A stretch of DNA of 64,000 nt from positions 16,214-80,213 of the forward strand of contig JAGFCB010000044.1 in NCBI GenBank assembly GCA_022394775.1, given 5' to 3'. Each line of letters opens with the position of its first letter. Position 1 is the first letter of the stretch. Source of the DNA: Candidatus Poribacteria bacterium. GTDB taxonomy: Bacteria > Poribacteria > WGA-4E > WGA-3G. Below are positions 33,395 to 42,503 of the stretch, piece after piece. The notes beneath the pieces were generated by a model. It worked only from the letters and a program-made list of their open reading frames with translations, was not told the origin of the DNA and ran no database searches. A program made the translations under genes and the position numbers.

Positions 33395-34447
33395 ATGCCA
33401 AATTTCACACAAGAGCAGCTACAAAAGATTACTACCGACATTTTTGAAGCCGGTGGTGTTCCGAGCGACGAGGCACGGATTATCGCCGAACTGCTTGTCG
33501 CTTCAAACCTTGCAGGACACGATTCGCACGGCGTTCTCCGTATTCCGCAGTATATCGGCCTCATTGAATCAGGTTTAATTCAGCCCGGTGCCACAATGGA
33601 AATCGAGCGTGAATCTGCCTCACATGCCCTCATCAACGGGAATTGGGGGTTTGGACATGTCATCGCACAGAAGGCGATGTCGCTCGCGATTGAGAAAGCT
33701 AAATCGAGTACCATCAGTGCAATCAGCGTCTATAATTGCAATCACATCGGACGGATTGGAAGTTACCCGATGATGGCAGCTGAAGCGGATATGGTAGGTA
33801 TCACGACGGTGAATGCCGGTGGAACTGCGTTATACGTTGCTCCATTCGGTGGACGAGACGGAAGGTTGGCAACCAACCCTATAGCGATTGCGACGCCAAC
33901 ACGCAATGGACATCCAATGCTACTCGACATCACAAGCAGTGTCGTCGCGCAAGGTAAGATTCGAGTGGCGGTTAATCGTGGGGATTCTGTACCGCTCGGT
34001 TGGCTCATTAACAGTGAGGGTGAAGCCACGTCAAACCCACAGGACTTGATGGCATCTCCACCGGGTGCTTTGTTACCACTCGGTGGGATTGTCGGACATA
34101 AAGGATATGCGCTCGGTCTGATGATTGACGTTCTTGGCGGCGCGTTGTCCGGTGCAGGCTGTAGTGGATCTGGAAACACACGGCTTCAGAACGGTGTCCT
34201 GATGATCGCACTGGACATCGCTAATTTCACCTCGCTTGACGATTTTTATGAGCATGTTGACGGACTTGTATCGCACGTGAAAGCCTCCCCAACCGCGCCC
34301 GGATTCGACGAAATCCTGATACCGGGTGAAATTGAGGCACGCCAAACGGCGCGTCGTTTACGCGAAGGTATCCCTATTGACGATGAAACGTGGCGACAGA
34401 TTCAAGAAACAGCAGCGGAGGTCGGGATACCCGAACTTGAGTTTTGA
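33395..34447 (+). CDS. Malate/L-lactate/sulfolactate dehydrogenase family (LDH2 type) oxidoreductase
   Basis: An NAD(P)-dependent 2-hydroxyacid dehydrogenase of the LDH2/MDH2 fold. Typical stretches: N-terminal HDSHGVLRIPQYI, NGNWGFGHVIAQKAM, catalytic-His region NCNHIGRIGSYPMMAA, and late GGIVGHKGYALGLMIDVLGGAL. 350 residues, complete. Substrate could be malate, lactate, sulfolactate or a sugar-derived hydroxyacid. Its stop TGA overlaps the TTG start of the HAD gene, so the two are translationally coupled. Confidence 0.86.
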   Translation: MPNFTQEQLQKITTDIFEAGGVPSDEARIIAELLVASNLAGHDSHGVLRIPQYIGLIESGLIQPGATMEIERESASHALINGNWGFGHVIAQKAMSLAIEKAKSSTISAISVYNCNHIGRIGSYPMMAAEADMVGITTVNAGGTALYVAPFGGRDGRLATNPIAIATPTRNGHPMLLDITSSVVAQGKIRVAVNRGDSVPLGWLINSEGEATSNPQDLMASPPGALLPLGGIVGHKGYALGLMIDVLGGALSGAGCSGSGNTRLQNGVLMIALDIANFTSLDDFYEHVDGLVSHVKASPTAPGFDEILIPGEIEARQTARRLREGIPIDDETWRQIQETAAEVGIPELEF

Positions 34448-35121
34448 GACAATTAAAACCGCCCGTTCAAGCCATCATCTTTGATTTTGACTATACGCTG
34501 GCAGATTCTTCGCGCGGGGTCATTGAATGTATCAACTTCGCGCTTGGCAGACTCGGTCTACCCCTCGCGGGCGATGCCGAAATTCGGCGAACGATCGGTT
34601 TATCACTGCCTGACGCACTAACGATGTTAGTCGGAAAAGAATACACCGGGTACACCGATGAATTTGTCCGGCTATTTATCGAACGCGCCGATGAAGTGAT
34701 GACTGGCATGACGGAACTCTTTGACGTTGTGCCTGAAACAGTCGCAGCATTGCGGAACTTCGGTATCCGGCTTGGTATTGTTACGTTGAAGTATCGTTAC
34801 CGCATCGAAGCGATTCTTAAACGAGACCATCTATCGGACGTGTTTGAAGTCATCATCGGTTTTGAAGATGTGTCGGTGCAGAAACCCGACCCAAGCGGTT
34901 TATTGACGGCAGTGGAAAGATTGAATTGCGTCCCTCAAAATTGCTTCTATATTGGTGATAGTGTAACCGATGCCAAAACCGCGCACCATGCCGAGATTGA
35001 CTTTATTCCTGTGTTATCAGGTGTTACACCACGAGCAGCTTTTGATGATTACGATGTTTATGCGATTCTTGAAGATGTGTCTGAGTTACTAAATTTAGCA
35101 CCAGTGCGAAAATTGCAATAA
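34444..35121 (+). CDS. HAD-superfamily hydrolase, phosphoglycolate phosphatase-like
   Basis: A haloacid-dehalogenase-type phosphatase. Motif I D14-F-D16-Y-T (IIFDFDYTLAD), motif II Thr in GIVTLKYR, motif III Lys in VQKPDPSG, motif IV GDSVTDAKTA. A helical cap lies between motifs I and II. 225 residues. The start is a TTG at 34444, which shares bases with the TGA stop of the upstream dehydrogenase (TTGA), a classic coupling arrangement. The substrate is a small phosphorylated metabolite, not determinable here. Confidence 0.85.
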   Translation: MRQLKPPVQAIIFDFDYTLADSSRGVIECINFALGRLGLPLAGDAEIRRTIGLSLPDALTMLVGKEYTGYTDEFVRLFIERADEVMTGMTELFDVVPETVAALRNFGIRLGIVTLKYRYRIEAILKRDHLSDVFEVIIGFEDVSVQKPDPSGLLTAVERLNCVPQNCFYIGDSVTDAKTAHHAEIDFIPVLSGVTPRAAFDDYDVYAILEDVSELLNLAPVRKLQ

Positions 35122-35154
35122 GCCAACAACCAAAATAGCGAAGGAGATGATCAA

Positions 35155-35958
35155 ATGTTGAAAACAATGATTTTATCCATCCTCTTCGGGTTTCTGTTCG
35201 TTTTCTCAGTGAATGGAGACTTTTTGCCAGAGGACAACAGCGATGCGTTTGGGTTGGAATATGCAGAATCAATCGCGGGGTTCATCCCGAACGCTCCTAA
35301 GATTGATGGAAAACTTGACGACTGGAAATATGCCGTCTGGGTTGCGTTTGACTCAGAGAAGGAACTCCTGCGCGGGAAAGGCGCGTGGAAGGGAAAAGAT
35401 GACCTCACGATGACGTGGTCGACCATGTATGATGCGAAGACCTTCTATTTCGCAGCGGCGGTGCGCGACGATATTTTCGCACCAGCAGCGAATGCCGGTC
35501 AACCGTGGGTCGGCGATACAATTTTTTTGTATATTGATTGGGAGAATATAGGGGCAGGACAGCCTGCATGTAAGCCTAATTTCGCCTATATCAACAAGAA
35601 AGCCATCGTTACTGATTTTAGTGGTGTCAAAAATCCGAATCTCCCGAAGTCTGATATAGCGATCATGCCGACCCCTGAATTGGGAAAAGGTGGTATGATT
35701 TATGAGGTCGCGATGCCGTTCGAGTGGCTCACGAAGGTAAAAGTCAAGGAGGGAACCGAAGTCGGGTTTACACCGGGATATGAAGAAGGCACGGGTGATC
35801 CTGAGAAAAAAGGTGAACTCGTGTTCATGGATTGGCACGGTCTGAACCCAGACGAGTCATCGAATCTTGGGACTTTAACATTTGGTGAACCTCTCGCCGT
35901 TGATCCGACAGGCAAATTAGCAATAACATGGGGACAGTTCAAGAAACTTGACCCATAA
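35155..35958 (+). CDS. Secreted CBM9-like protein with the shared C-terminal tail
   Basis: A 267-residue exported protein: signal peptide (ILSILFGFLFVFSVNG), then a carbohydrate-family-9-like beta-sandwich starting at APKIDGKLDDWKYAVW, with WVGDTIFLYIDWEN and YEVAMPFEWL as typical strands. It ends with VDPTGKLAITWGQFK plus 4 residues (about 35899-35955), a tail found in three other secreted proteins of this window with different folds. Likely sugar- or surface-binding. GAAGGAG precedes the ATG. It follows the HAD gene by 33 nt. Confidence 0.82.
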   Translation: MLKTMILSILFGFLFVFSVNGDFLPEDNSDAFGLEYAESIAGFIPNAPKIDGKLDDWKYAVWVAFDSEKELLRGKGAWKGKDDLTMTWSTMYDAKTFYFAAAVRDDIFAPAANAGQPWVGDTIFLYIDWENIGAGQPACKPNFAYINKKAIVTDFSGVKNPNLPKSDIAIMPTPELGKGGMIYEVAMPFEWLTKVKVKEGTEVGFTPGYEEGTGDPEKKGELVFMDWHGLNPDESSNLGTLTFGEPLAVDPTGKLAITWGQFKKLDP

Positions 35959-36028
35959 TTTGGGTATGTCCACTTCGGAAGCGGGCACGAGAAGAAATAA
36001 AACTCACAATCACGTAAGGAGGTTATCA

Positions 36029-36238
36029 ATGGGAGGACCAGGCTTTGGAGAAGTCATATTGTTGATGTTATTAGTATATCCGTTGGGAGCTATGTTGGGG
36101 GCAGTCATGATTGGTGTCGGTATTGCCTTGGGTTTCAGATGGGGTGGTAGATGGCTTTTGAAAATCATTTACAGCGATCCTGAATTTGAAAAATGGCTGA
36201 GACAGGTTCTCAACACCTCTGAAAAATCAGATCCATAG
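36029..36238 (+). CDS. Small membrane protein, 69 residues
   Basis: Start ATG 36029 is fixed by AAGGAGG 7 nt upstream; an earlier in-frame ATG at 35948 overlaps the previous gene and lacks one. Product: MGGPGFGEVILLMLLVYPLG, a second hydrophobic stretch GAVMIGVGIALGFRWGG, then a soluble tail. Two membrane helices, with no recognised family. Confidence 0.65.
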   Translation: MGGPGFGEVILLMLLVYPLGAMLGAVMIGVGIALGFRWGGRWLLKIIYSDPEFEKWLRQVLNTSEKSDP

Positions 36239-36287
36239 CAATACAGCCGAATCCTTTATTGATATTTTAAATCGATTGAATTGAATT

Positions 36288-37199
36288 ATGCGTAATAAAA
36301 ATCAGGAAATAGAAAGCATCTTGCCGCTTTTCAGGCAGCTGCTTGAAAAAGCCGATAGTTTGTTGAACCGCTTGGACGCACGCACAGTGCATGCACCGAA
36401 TGAGTGTCTTAACGACTACATCGCTTTTCAGTGGCGCTCGCAGAATGGAACGGGGGCCCTCGTGCCTGTTAAACACCCGCATCTCGTCGATAGCACAGAT
36501 CTTATCGGTATAAACTCGCAATGGACGGCACTTGACCGGAACACGCGGCAGTTTCTGCAAGGGTTGCCCGCGAATCACGTCTTGCTGTGGGGCGACCGCG
36601 GGACCGGGAAATCCTCGCTCGTTAAAGCGATATTGGAACGCTACGCGGACAAAGGACTTCGGTTGGTAGGTATCGGGAAAGAGGGGCTTGTCCATCTACA
36701 AGAAATTGCCGAGATGCTGTGGGAACGTCCTGAACGCTATGTTCTTTTCTGTGATGATCTTGCATTCAATGAGGACGAACCCGAATACCGAGAGTTGAAA
36801 GCGATGTTAGAAGGCGGAATTTCTGCCTGTCCGGACAATGTGCTTATCTATGCCACCTCAAACCGTCGGCACTTGATGCCGCGACTGGTTGGTGAAAACC
36901 AGTATCCGCAGAACGATGAAGATGAGTTGTATCCACGTGAAGCAACAGAGGAGAAGGTCTCATTGAGCGACCGTTTCGGGTTACGTCTCGCTTTCTATCG
37001 GATTTCACAAGACACTTACTTACAAATTGTGTCTCATTACGCACAAAAACGAGGACTCTCTGTGCCGGCGGATACACTACGCCGTGCCGCTTTGGAATGG
37101 GCGGCATCCTCAAGTGGACGTTCAGGACGTGTTGCCTATCAGTTTGTCGCTGATCTCGCTGGACGATTATCACTTGAAGCACATACAGATGCAATGTAG
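36288..37199 (+). CDS. DUF815-type AAA+ ATPase
   Basis: A predicted AAA+ ATPase of the DUF815 family, cytosolic, function not established in general. Walker A GDRGTGKSS at 102-110, Walker B VLFCDDLAF (D156, D157), sensor-1 region LIYATSNRRHLMPR, and a C-terminal helical lid (about 240-303). The N-terminal ~80 residues are the family's own helical domain. 303 residues, complete. There is no clear Shine-Dalgarno before the ATG. It stands among secreted-protein genes without an obvious partner. Confidence 0.88.
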   Translation: MRNKNQEIESILPLFRQLLEKADSLLNRLDARTVHAPNECLNDYIAFQWRSQNGTGALVPVKHPHLVDSTDLIGINSQWTALDRNTRQFLQGLPANHVLLWGDRGTGKSSLVKAILERYADKGLRLVGIGKEGLVHLQEIAEMLWERPERYVLFCDDLAFNEDEPEYRELKAMLEGGISACPDNVLIYATSNRRHLMPRLVGENQYPQNDEDELYPREATEEKVSLSDRFGLRLAFYRISQDTYLQIVSHYAQKRGLSVPADTLRRAALEWAASSSGRSGRVAYQFVADLAGRLSLEAHTDAM

Positions 37200-37272
37200 G
37201 AGGGGTTTTTAACCCCGAAATCCCAAACAAACAATAGGCACGGTTCACTACCGCGCCTTCACGGAGGTTTTT

Positions 37273-37908
37273 ATGAAAAATCAATGGATACTTTGTTTAG
37301 CACTTACGCTTTTCCTAAGTGGTATGCTTCTGATACAAACCGCAAATGCCGTACCCAAAAATGGCAAGATACGGGTCAGTGGTGATAATACATGGGTTGT
37401 CTTTGTCGATGGCGAAGAGGTCGCAGCGAGCGGAAACTGGCAAGCTCCGACCGTTAGTGAATTTAAGTTGGACAAAGGCTTCGCACAGATCGCTGTCTAT
37501 GTCCACGATGCGGAACCCGGTGCTGCTGGTAGAGGCGGGTTCCTCGCCGATATTATTCTTGACGATAAGCCTGACTATATCGGGACAGGTGAAGATGGCT
37601 GGCGATGCGATACCGGCAAACCGATCGCGGATCGGAAAGATGGCTGGGAAAAAGTCAATTTCGACGACAGTAAGTGGGAAGATGAGCTCGAAATCTATGA
37701 AAAATTCGGGGGTGGTATCTGGGGCTTCGGTGCCGCAATAATGGGCGCGATTCTCAAAGACCCGGATTGTGAAGCGAACTGGGTTTGGTGTGGTCCTAAC
37801 GATGCCGAAGACGACATCTATTTCCGATATACCATCGGGACACTTGCTGTTGAGCCCGAAGACAAACTCGCTACTACGTGGGCGCGTATTAAAAACGATG
37901 CCAAGTAA
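37273..37908 (+). CDS. Secreted jelly-roll-like protein with the shared C-terminal tail, copy 1
   Basis: A 211-residue exported protein: signal peptide (LCLALTLFLSGMLLIQTANA), then a galactose-binding-like beta-sandwich marked by DNTWVVFVDGEEVA, VYVHDAEPGAAGRGGF, ADRKDGWEKVNFDDSKW and GIWGFGA. It closes with VEPEDKLATTWARIK and 4 residues. The next gene is a paralogue with the same order of motifs, so the pair arose by tandem duplication. Sugar or glycan binding is plausible, but no catalytic residues are evident. GGAGG precedes the ATG. Confidence 0.78.
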   Translation: MKNQWILCLALTLFLSGMLLIQTANAVPKNGKIRVSGDNTWVVFVDGEEVAASGNWQAPTVSEFKLDKGFAQIAVYVHDAEPGAAGRGGFLADIILDDKPDYIGTGEDGWRCDTGKPIADRKDGWEKVNFDDSKWEDELEIYEKFGGGIWGFGAAIMGAILKDPDCEANWVWCGPNDAEDDIYFRYTIGTLAVEPEDKLATTWARIKNDAK

Positions 37909-37913
37909 TTCCG

Positions 37914-37945
37914 TTGGGGTCATCGTTTAATCACAACGACCCCAA
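37914..37945. terminator. Hairpin after jelly-roll gene 1
   Basis: TTGGGGTC (37914-37921) pairs with GACCCCAA (37938-37945), with CGTT/AACG as inner pairs. No long U-tract follows, so a partial terminator or mRNA stabiliser between the two paralogous genes. Confidence 0.5.
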
Positions 37946-38002
37946 GAATCGGTTAGACACGGTTCTAATCAGTTCTATTACACAACAAACAAGGAGAATT
38001 AC

Positions 38003-38614
38003 GTGAAACGATTTTTTGCTCCAACAATTCTGGTTTTAGTTCTCGCTTTAGTCGCTTCAAGTGCTTGGGCAGCGACACTCCGCATCAATGGTGATAACTC
38101 ATGGGTCGGCTTCGTTAACGGTGAACAGGTTGCTGAAGGCAATAACTGGCAGCAAGCGAGTGTCACTGAGTTTGACATGCCGGATGGCTACGCTGTCATC
38201 GGGGTTTATGTCCACGACGCAGAACCCGGTGATACTGGACGTGGTGGTGCACTTTTTGATGTTATCCTTGACGATGGCACTTATATCCCTTCTGATGATA
38301 CTTGGAGGGCAGATGCCGGCGCACCTCTCGCGGATCGGAAAGATGGTTGGGAACAACCTGATTTTGACGATAGCAGCTGGGATAACGCGACGCAACTCGA
38401 TCAGTTTGGTGAAGGGATCTGGGGCTTCGGCGCAGACACGATGCGTGAAACGCTGAAGGATCCGGATTCCACCGCATACTGGGTCTGGGCGGGTCCCAAC
38501 GACGTTGAAGACGATGTCTATTTCCGAAAAACCGTCGGAACCTTGCCAACAACACCCGTTGAACCGGGTGGAAAAGCCACCACGACATGGGGTGCCTTAA
38601 AGTCAGAACAGTAG
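38003..38614 (+). CDS. Secreted jelly-roll-like protein with the shared C-terminal tail, copy 2
   Basis: Paralogue of the upstream gene: signal peptide (TILVLVLALVASSAWA), DNSWVGFVNGEQVA, VYVHDAEPGDTGRGGA, ADRKDGWEQPDFDDSSW, GIWGFGADTM, and YWVWAGPNDVEDDVYFR. The tail reads VEPGGKATTTWGALK plus 3 residues. The cysteines present in copy 1 (DPDCEANWVWC) are absent here. Starts at GTG 38003 with AAGGAG upstream. 203 residues. Confidence 0.78.
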   Translation: MKRFFAPTILVLVLALVASSAWAATLRINGDNSWVGFVNGEQVAEGNNWQQASVTEFDMPDGYAVIGVYVHDAEPGDTGRGGALFDVILDDGTYIPSDDTWRADAGAPLADRKDGWEQPDFDDSSWDNATQLDQFGEGIWGFGADTMRETLKDPDSTAYWVWAGPNDVEDDVYFRKTVGTLPTTPVEPGGKATTTWGALKSEQ

Positions 38615-38630
38615 AAATCAAATTCGCAAT

Positions 38631-38667
38631 CGGCCGTCGGAAATCAGTTAACGGTTTCCGGCTGCCG
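38631..38667. terminator. Imperfect hairpin after jelly-roll gene 2
   Basis: CGGCCGTCGGAAA (38631-38643) pairs with TTTCCGGCTGCCG (38655-38667) apart from one mismatch and one G-U pair. It lies between convergent genes. Confidence 0.45.
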
Positions 38668-38709
38668 GTTCTTCAAATTGGTATCGCCGCGTTTCACTCA
38701 ACCTACGCG

Positions 38710-40020
38710 CTATAACGTCTCAATAACCCTCGCAATCGCCGCAAAGACCGTCTCAATATCCGATGCGTCCAGACAAGAATAGGCAATCCGCAATTCTGTC
38801 TCTCCAAGCGCGATCGTGCCGGTCCCGTGTTCCGTAAGTAGTCGCTCCCGCACTATTTCAGCGTTTGCTGATTTAAGATTCAGGCATATAAAATAGCCTG
38901 CGTGACTCGGATGGACTTCCCATAATTCCGCATATTTTGCATCAGACGCGACCGCTTTGGCTTTCGATGCGCGTACTTTGAGCGTTTCATAATTGCGCTG
39001 TTTCTGTTCAGCGTAACCCGGTGCCTTCATCGCCTCAAGGATAAGTGTCTGAGAGACCTGTGATGCACCGGAGGTATTCGCTCGGATCAATCCACTCAGT
39101 TTCTGTTCAAGCGGTTGCATCGGTGTTTCTCCGAGTCCAAAGGTCATAAACGCCACACGTAAACCCCACGCATACTCCTCTTTGGTGGCACCGTCTATCT
39201 TCACTGGAACCACGTTCGGATGGCACCGAACTAACAACCCAAACAGGGATTCATGCATGACTGCTACATCGTACCACAAACCGGCATAGGCATCGTCAAC
39301 TATAACGAGGATACTGCGCCCTGTTTCGGCACACGCCACAATCGCGTCTACAATCTGTTGTGCTTCTGTACGGGTAATTGCATAGCCGGTCGGATTGTGA
39401 GGGAAATTCAGGAGCACAAGCAATTTTCCATCGGTAGCGTTGGCAAGTGTCTCCCGAAATCCGAGTGTGTTAAAACCACTCACAGCGTTAAAAAATGGAT
39501 AGGTTTGGAGATCCGCCCCTGCTTTGGTCTGGAAGATGAGTCGGTAATTCCCCCAAATCTTATCGGGAAGGATAAGCGTGTCACCCTTATCTACGAAAAG
39601 TTCCGCGAGTAGACTAAACCCGTGTGTCATTCCATTCGTTACAATTGGGAGACTGAACGTTTTTTCGGCAAGCGCAGGATTCTCGTTCAAGAGATGCGTT
39701 TTCCACGTCTCCCGTAACGCTTGTTGACCGAGTACGGGTGCGTAGCCGTAGATGTTCTCCAATGAGAGTTCCGGCACAAGTGCTCGCGAAACCGGCAGGT
39801 GCATCATATCGCCCGCGTCCAGTGCCAGTGAAAAGTCCAAGGCGATCGCACGTGTGGCGTTGAATCGGTGGGCTTTCGTATTTGCCTCAGCCGTCTGGCT
39901 CAAGATGCCTTTCGGTAGGTAGATGCGTTTCCCTAACTCAGAGAGTAATGAGAAAGCCGCTGATCCTGCATCGCGAAGTTGTTCGTTTAACTTAATCGCT
40001 AAAGGGTTTAACACTTGCAT
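38710..40020 (-). CDS. Class I/II PLP aminotransferase, aromatic/aspartate-like
   Basis: A fold-type I aminotransferase of 436 residues, different from the AlaC-like enzyme at 4176. YGYAPVLGQQALRE, FPHNPTGYA (N209-P-T-G212), VIVDDAYAGLWYD (D242/D243, Y245) and K280 in VKIDGATKEEYAWGLR (PLP lysine) are visible. The GATK-EEYAWGLR context is that of a small bacterial group annotated as aromatic-amino-acid aminotransferases; the amino donor is uncertain. No operon partner; a family A MITE lies upstream of the start. Confidence 0.85.
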   Translation of the reverse strand: MQVLNPLAIKLNEQLRDAGSAAFSLLSELGKRIYLPKGILSQTAEANTKAHRFNATRAIALDFSLALDAGDMMHLPVSRALVPELSLENIYGYAPVLGQQALRETWKTHLLNENPALAEKTFSLPIVTNGMTHGFSLLAELFVDKGDTLILPDKIWGNYRLIFQTKAGADLQTYPFFNAVSGFNTLGFRETLANATDGKLLVLLNFPHNPTGYAITRTEAQQIVDAIVACAETGRSILVIVDDAYAGLWYDVAVMHESLFGLLVRCHPNVVPVKIDGATKEEYAWGLRVAFMTFGLGETPMQPLEQKLSGLIRANTSGASQVSQTLILEAMKAPGYAEQKQRNYETLKVRASKAKAVASDAKYAELWEVHPSHAGYFICLNLKSANAEIVRERLLTEHGTGTIALGETELRIAYSCLDASDIETVFAAIARVIETL

Positions 40021-40050
40021 ATTTTTCCAAATCGTGAAGAATATAGTAAA

Positions 40051-40164
40051 TAGGATTTACGCATTTTTCCATGATAACGGACATCCGACGCGCACTGCGG
40101 GGTTTTTGCTTAGGTGTTTTTTAGGGTTTGAAACCCCGCCTGCAGTGGGGTTGTGCAAGTCCTG
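40051..40164. mobile_element. Family A MITE, 114-bp form
   Basis: Ends are AGGATTTACGCA (40052-40063) and TGTGCAAGTCCT (40152-40163), each slightly diverged from the family ends. GTAAA flanks it at 40046-40050 and 40165-40169. It shares with the 58376 copy an extra GGTTTTTGCTT...TTT block that the 91-bp form lacks, and both hold GATAACGGACATCCGACGC. It sits 31 nt before the aminotransferase start. Confidence 0.8.
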
Positions 40165-40290
40165 GTAAAATTGAACGATTCACCTATGCATTTATTTTGA
40201 ACTTTTGCCAACTTAAAGTCAACTGATTTTTACAAATACTCGTTCAAGAAGAAAAGTTAAAAACCGCCGCTCGACAATAGGAGAAAAAAT

Positions 40291-41394
40291 ATGAAAGCAT
40301 TTTTGAAAAGCCTAACATTCGGCATTATCTTTATCCTCGCTGTCGGTTTCGGTATTAGTGTTTATATCCTTCAAGCACCATCGGTTGCACAGACGAAGGC
40401 ACCTAAATTTCAACTGCACACGCGGACAGCAGTGCGCGGCAGACCGACAGTTAATTCAAAACCGCTTGCTTACACTACAGATGTTTATCGTTTCAGTCTG
40501 GAGCGTCAATATATCAGCAATCTAAACAGTGCTATATTGGAACGTGAGCATCTGTTTAGCGCTGCGTTGACGCATCGTGCTAAACTGAAAGGGAAGGATC
40601 TGGATAAAGCATTGAAAACAGCAACTGATTGGCAAAAAATGTTCGCCAGTTTGACAGAGCGTATGCGCTTCCGTCCAAGTGCATCTGTCCTTGAAGTTTT
40701 GGTAAGTGGCGAGGAGTGGTTGCTCAAAGATGTCTCCGGTGCTGGGTATACAGTCACGAGAACAGGTAACCAGATTGATATCTATCTACCCGATCTCAAG
40801 AATGCATTTGACACAAACAAAATTGTGCTCTCCGCAGATATGGAAATTTCCACTGAAAGGAGAGACAAACAGTGGTCTATTAAAGATAAAAAACGAGAAC
40901 AGACTTATACCATCAAGAGTGGCGATGAAAAACTCATCGTCTACCAGCAATCGAAACCTGAGATTCTGACGTTTCTGTTTGAAGTAGATTTAGCATCACG
41001 GACCGCCCTTGAGAAAGGTGATTTGTCAACCGAATTGATTCGAGGGTTTGAGACGCTGAAGATACCGCTGTCGCGACGTGTACAAGTATTAGCAAGCGAA
41101 GATGGTGGTAACTGGACCCTAAAAAATCAATCTCAGAAGTATAACATCCGGAATGAGAACGATCGATTGAGGGTCTACCTTGACCTTGATAGTGAATGGT
41201 TTCGCATCAGAGCCAGTGATGAGATAATAGGCTGGGTGCAGAGGAGTCGCGGCACTATCTTTGAACCACCGCCACCGATGCTCAGTTCACGCCAGTTAGC
41301 CAAAAAACGGCTGCTTGCATTGATAGAGAAAGTAAAAATGAAAGTCGGAACGTCCAATGAAGAAAATAAAACCGCGGATGCTGCGTCCGGGTAG
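40291..41394 (+). CDS. Exported or membrane-anchored protein with three W-x-(I/L)-K repeats
   Basis: 367 residues. A hydrophobic segment at about 8-27 (TFGIIFILAVGFGISVYILQ) serves as signal anchor. Three repeats follow, each with a core EWLLKD / QWSIKD / NWTLKN, then YTVTRTGNQIDIYL / YTIKSGDEKLIVY / YNIRNENDRLRVYL, at about 135, 195 and 280. These look like small beta domains. The end (WFRIRASDEIIGWVQ) resembles a bacterial SH3-like segment. No known family. AGGAG precedes the ATG. Its last 38 nt overlap the peptidase gene. Confidence 0.72.
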   Translation: MKAFLKSLTFGIIFILAVGFGISVYILQAPSVAQTKAPKFQLHTRTAVRGRPTVNSKPLAYTTDVYRFSLERQYISNLNSAILEREHLFSAALTHRAKLKGKDLDKALKTATDWQKMFASLTERMRFRPSASVLEVLVSGEEWLLKDVSGAGYTVTRTGNQIDIYLPDLKNAFDTNKIVLSADMEISTERRDKQWSIKDKKREQTYTIKSGDEKLIVYQQSKPEILTFLFEVDLASRTALEKGDLSTELIRGFETLKIPLSRRVQVLASEDGGNWTLKNQSQKYNIRNENDRLRVYLDLDSEWFRIRASDEIIGWVQRSRGTIFEPPPPMLSSRQLAKKRLLALIEKVKMKVGTSNEENKTADAASG

Positions 41395-42409
41395 CCATAT
41401 CGCAGCGATTTCGCTCTCTTGGGGTGGTCCCGGCACAATTCCGTACCGTTACAAGGTAGGTAAACAACAATTTGAAGAAGCGTTCGATGTGATAGTCGTC
41501 GAAACGGAACATGCCTTGCGGGATGCAGACTGGCTCGCCAGAAACCCCAAAGCGCGTGCCGACGATTTGATGGCAGCTTTTGCTGATGAGACCATTGACG
41601 GGATTATCTCAACAATCGGTGGCGAAGATTCAATCCGTACACTGCCATACCTTGATTTAGATCTGATTCGGAACAACCCAAAGGTTTTCATGGGATATTC
41701 GGATACAACGATATCGCACGCAACCTGCTTTAAAGCGGGGATCGTTTCGTTCTACGGTCCGTCGTTTATGGCGGGATTTGCTGAGAACGGCGGGATGTTT
41801 CCGTATATGGTGGACTCTGTTCGACGGACCCTCTTTTCTTCTGAACCGATCGATATGATTGTGCCAAACCAAGCGCGATGGACAGTTGAACATCTACCGT
41901 GGGAGAACCCTGAAAATCAATCTATGCGTCGGAAGTTGAATCCTTGCACCGGCTGGAGATTTCATCAGTATGAAGGTGTCGTTGAGGGACAGCTTTTTGG
42001 AGGGTGTGTAGAGGTCTTGGATTGGCTTCGCGGCACCGACTATTTTCCTTCTGCTGCTGACCTTCAGGGTGCCGTGCTTTTTTTAGAGACTTCTGAGGAA
42101 GCACCGCCTCCCTCGTTTCTAACGAGATTTGTGAGATGCCTCGCAGCGCTGGGCATCCTTGAAGGACTGGGCGGTATTCTGCTCGGACGCCCCGGCGGAG
42201 GCGTTGATCCAGACACTTTCCCCGCGTACGATGACGCGCTCTGTAAAACGGTACGCGAGGAATATGGATTAAACGACATGTCCATTGTCACCAATATGGA
42301 CTTCGGGCACACGGATCCGATGTTCGTCATTCCGATCGGAATAAAGGTTCGTATTGATTCCACCAAGCAGGAAATCGCTATTGACGAGGCAGCGGTCATT
42401 GAAAACTAA
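41357..42409 (+). CDS. LD-carboxypeptidase / MccF-type serine peptidase (family S66)
   Basis: A Ser-Glu-His peptidase of family S66. The nucleophile is S115 in FMGYSDTT, with a Glu in AVLFLETSEEAPP and the His in TNMDFGHTDPMFVIP; TIGGEDSIRTLPYLD is a family mark. MccF members cleave microcin-C-type acyl-sulfamoyl adenylates, while LdcA members trim murein tetrapeptides; this sequence with its long insertion resembles the MccF-like branch more. Cytosolic, 350 residues. It starts inside the preceding gene (38-nt overlap, different frame), implying coupling. Confidence 0.86.
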   Translation: MKKIKPRMLRPGSHIAAISLSWGGPGTIPYRYKVGKQQFEEAFDVIVVETEHALRDADWLARNPKARADDLMAAFADETIDGIISTIGGEDSIRTLPYLDLDLIRNNPKVFMGYSDTTISHATCFKAGIVSFYGPSFMAGFAENGGMFPYMVDSVRRTLFSSEPIDMIVPNQARWTVEHLPWENPENQSMRRKLNPCTGWRFHQYEGVVEGQLFGGCVEVLDWLRGTDYFPSAADLQGAVLFLETSEEAPPPSFLTRFVRCLAALGILEGLGGILLGRPGGGVDPDTFPAYDDALCKTVREEYGLNDMSIVTNMDFGHTDPMFVIPIGIKVRIDSTKQEIAIDEAAVIEN

Positions 42410-42503
42410 CACAAATATACGGGCATCTTGGTTTAGTTATTTCTCACCAGATGAGATATATAATTATATTTTTCTCCATGTGATATGCCTCCCACTTGAT
42501 TGG

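Noticed and set aside
36844..37284. Minus-strand open frame of 146 codons across the DUF815 gene end
   Set aside because: Overlaps a well-supported ATPase gene entirely in antisense and has no ribosome-binding site.
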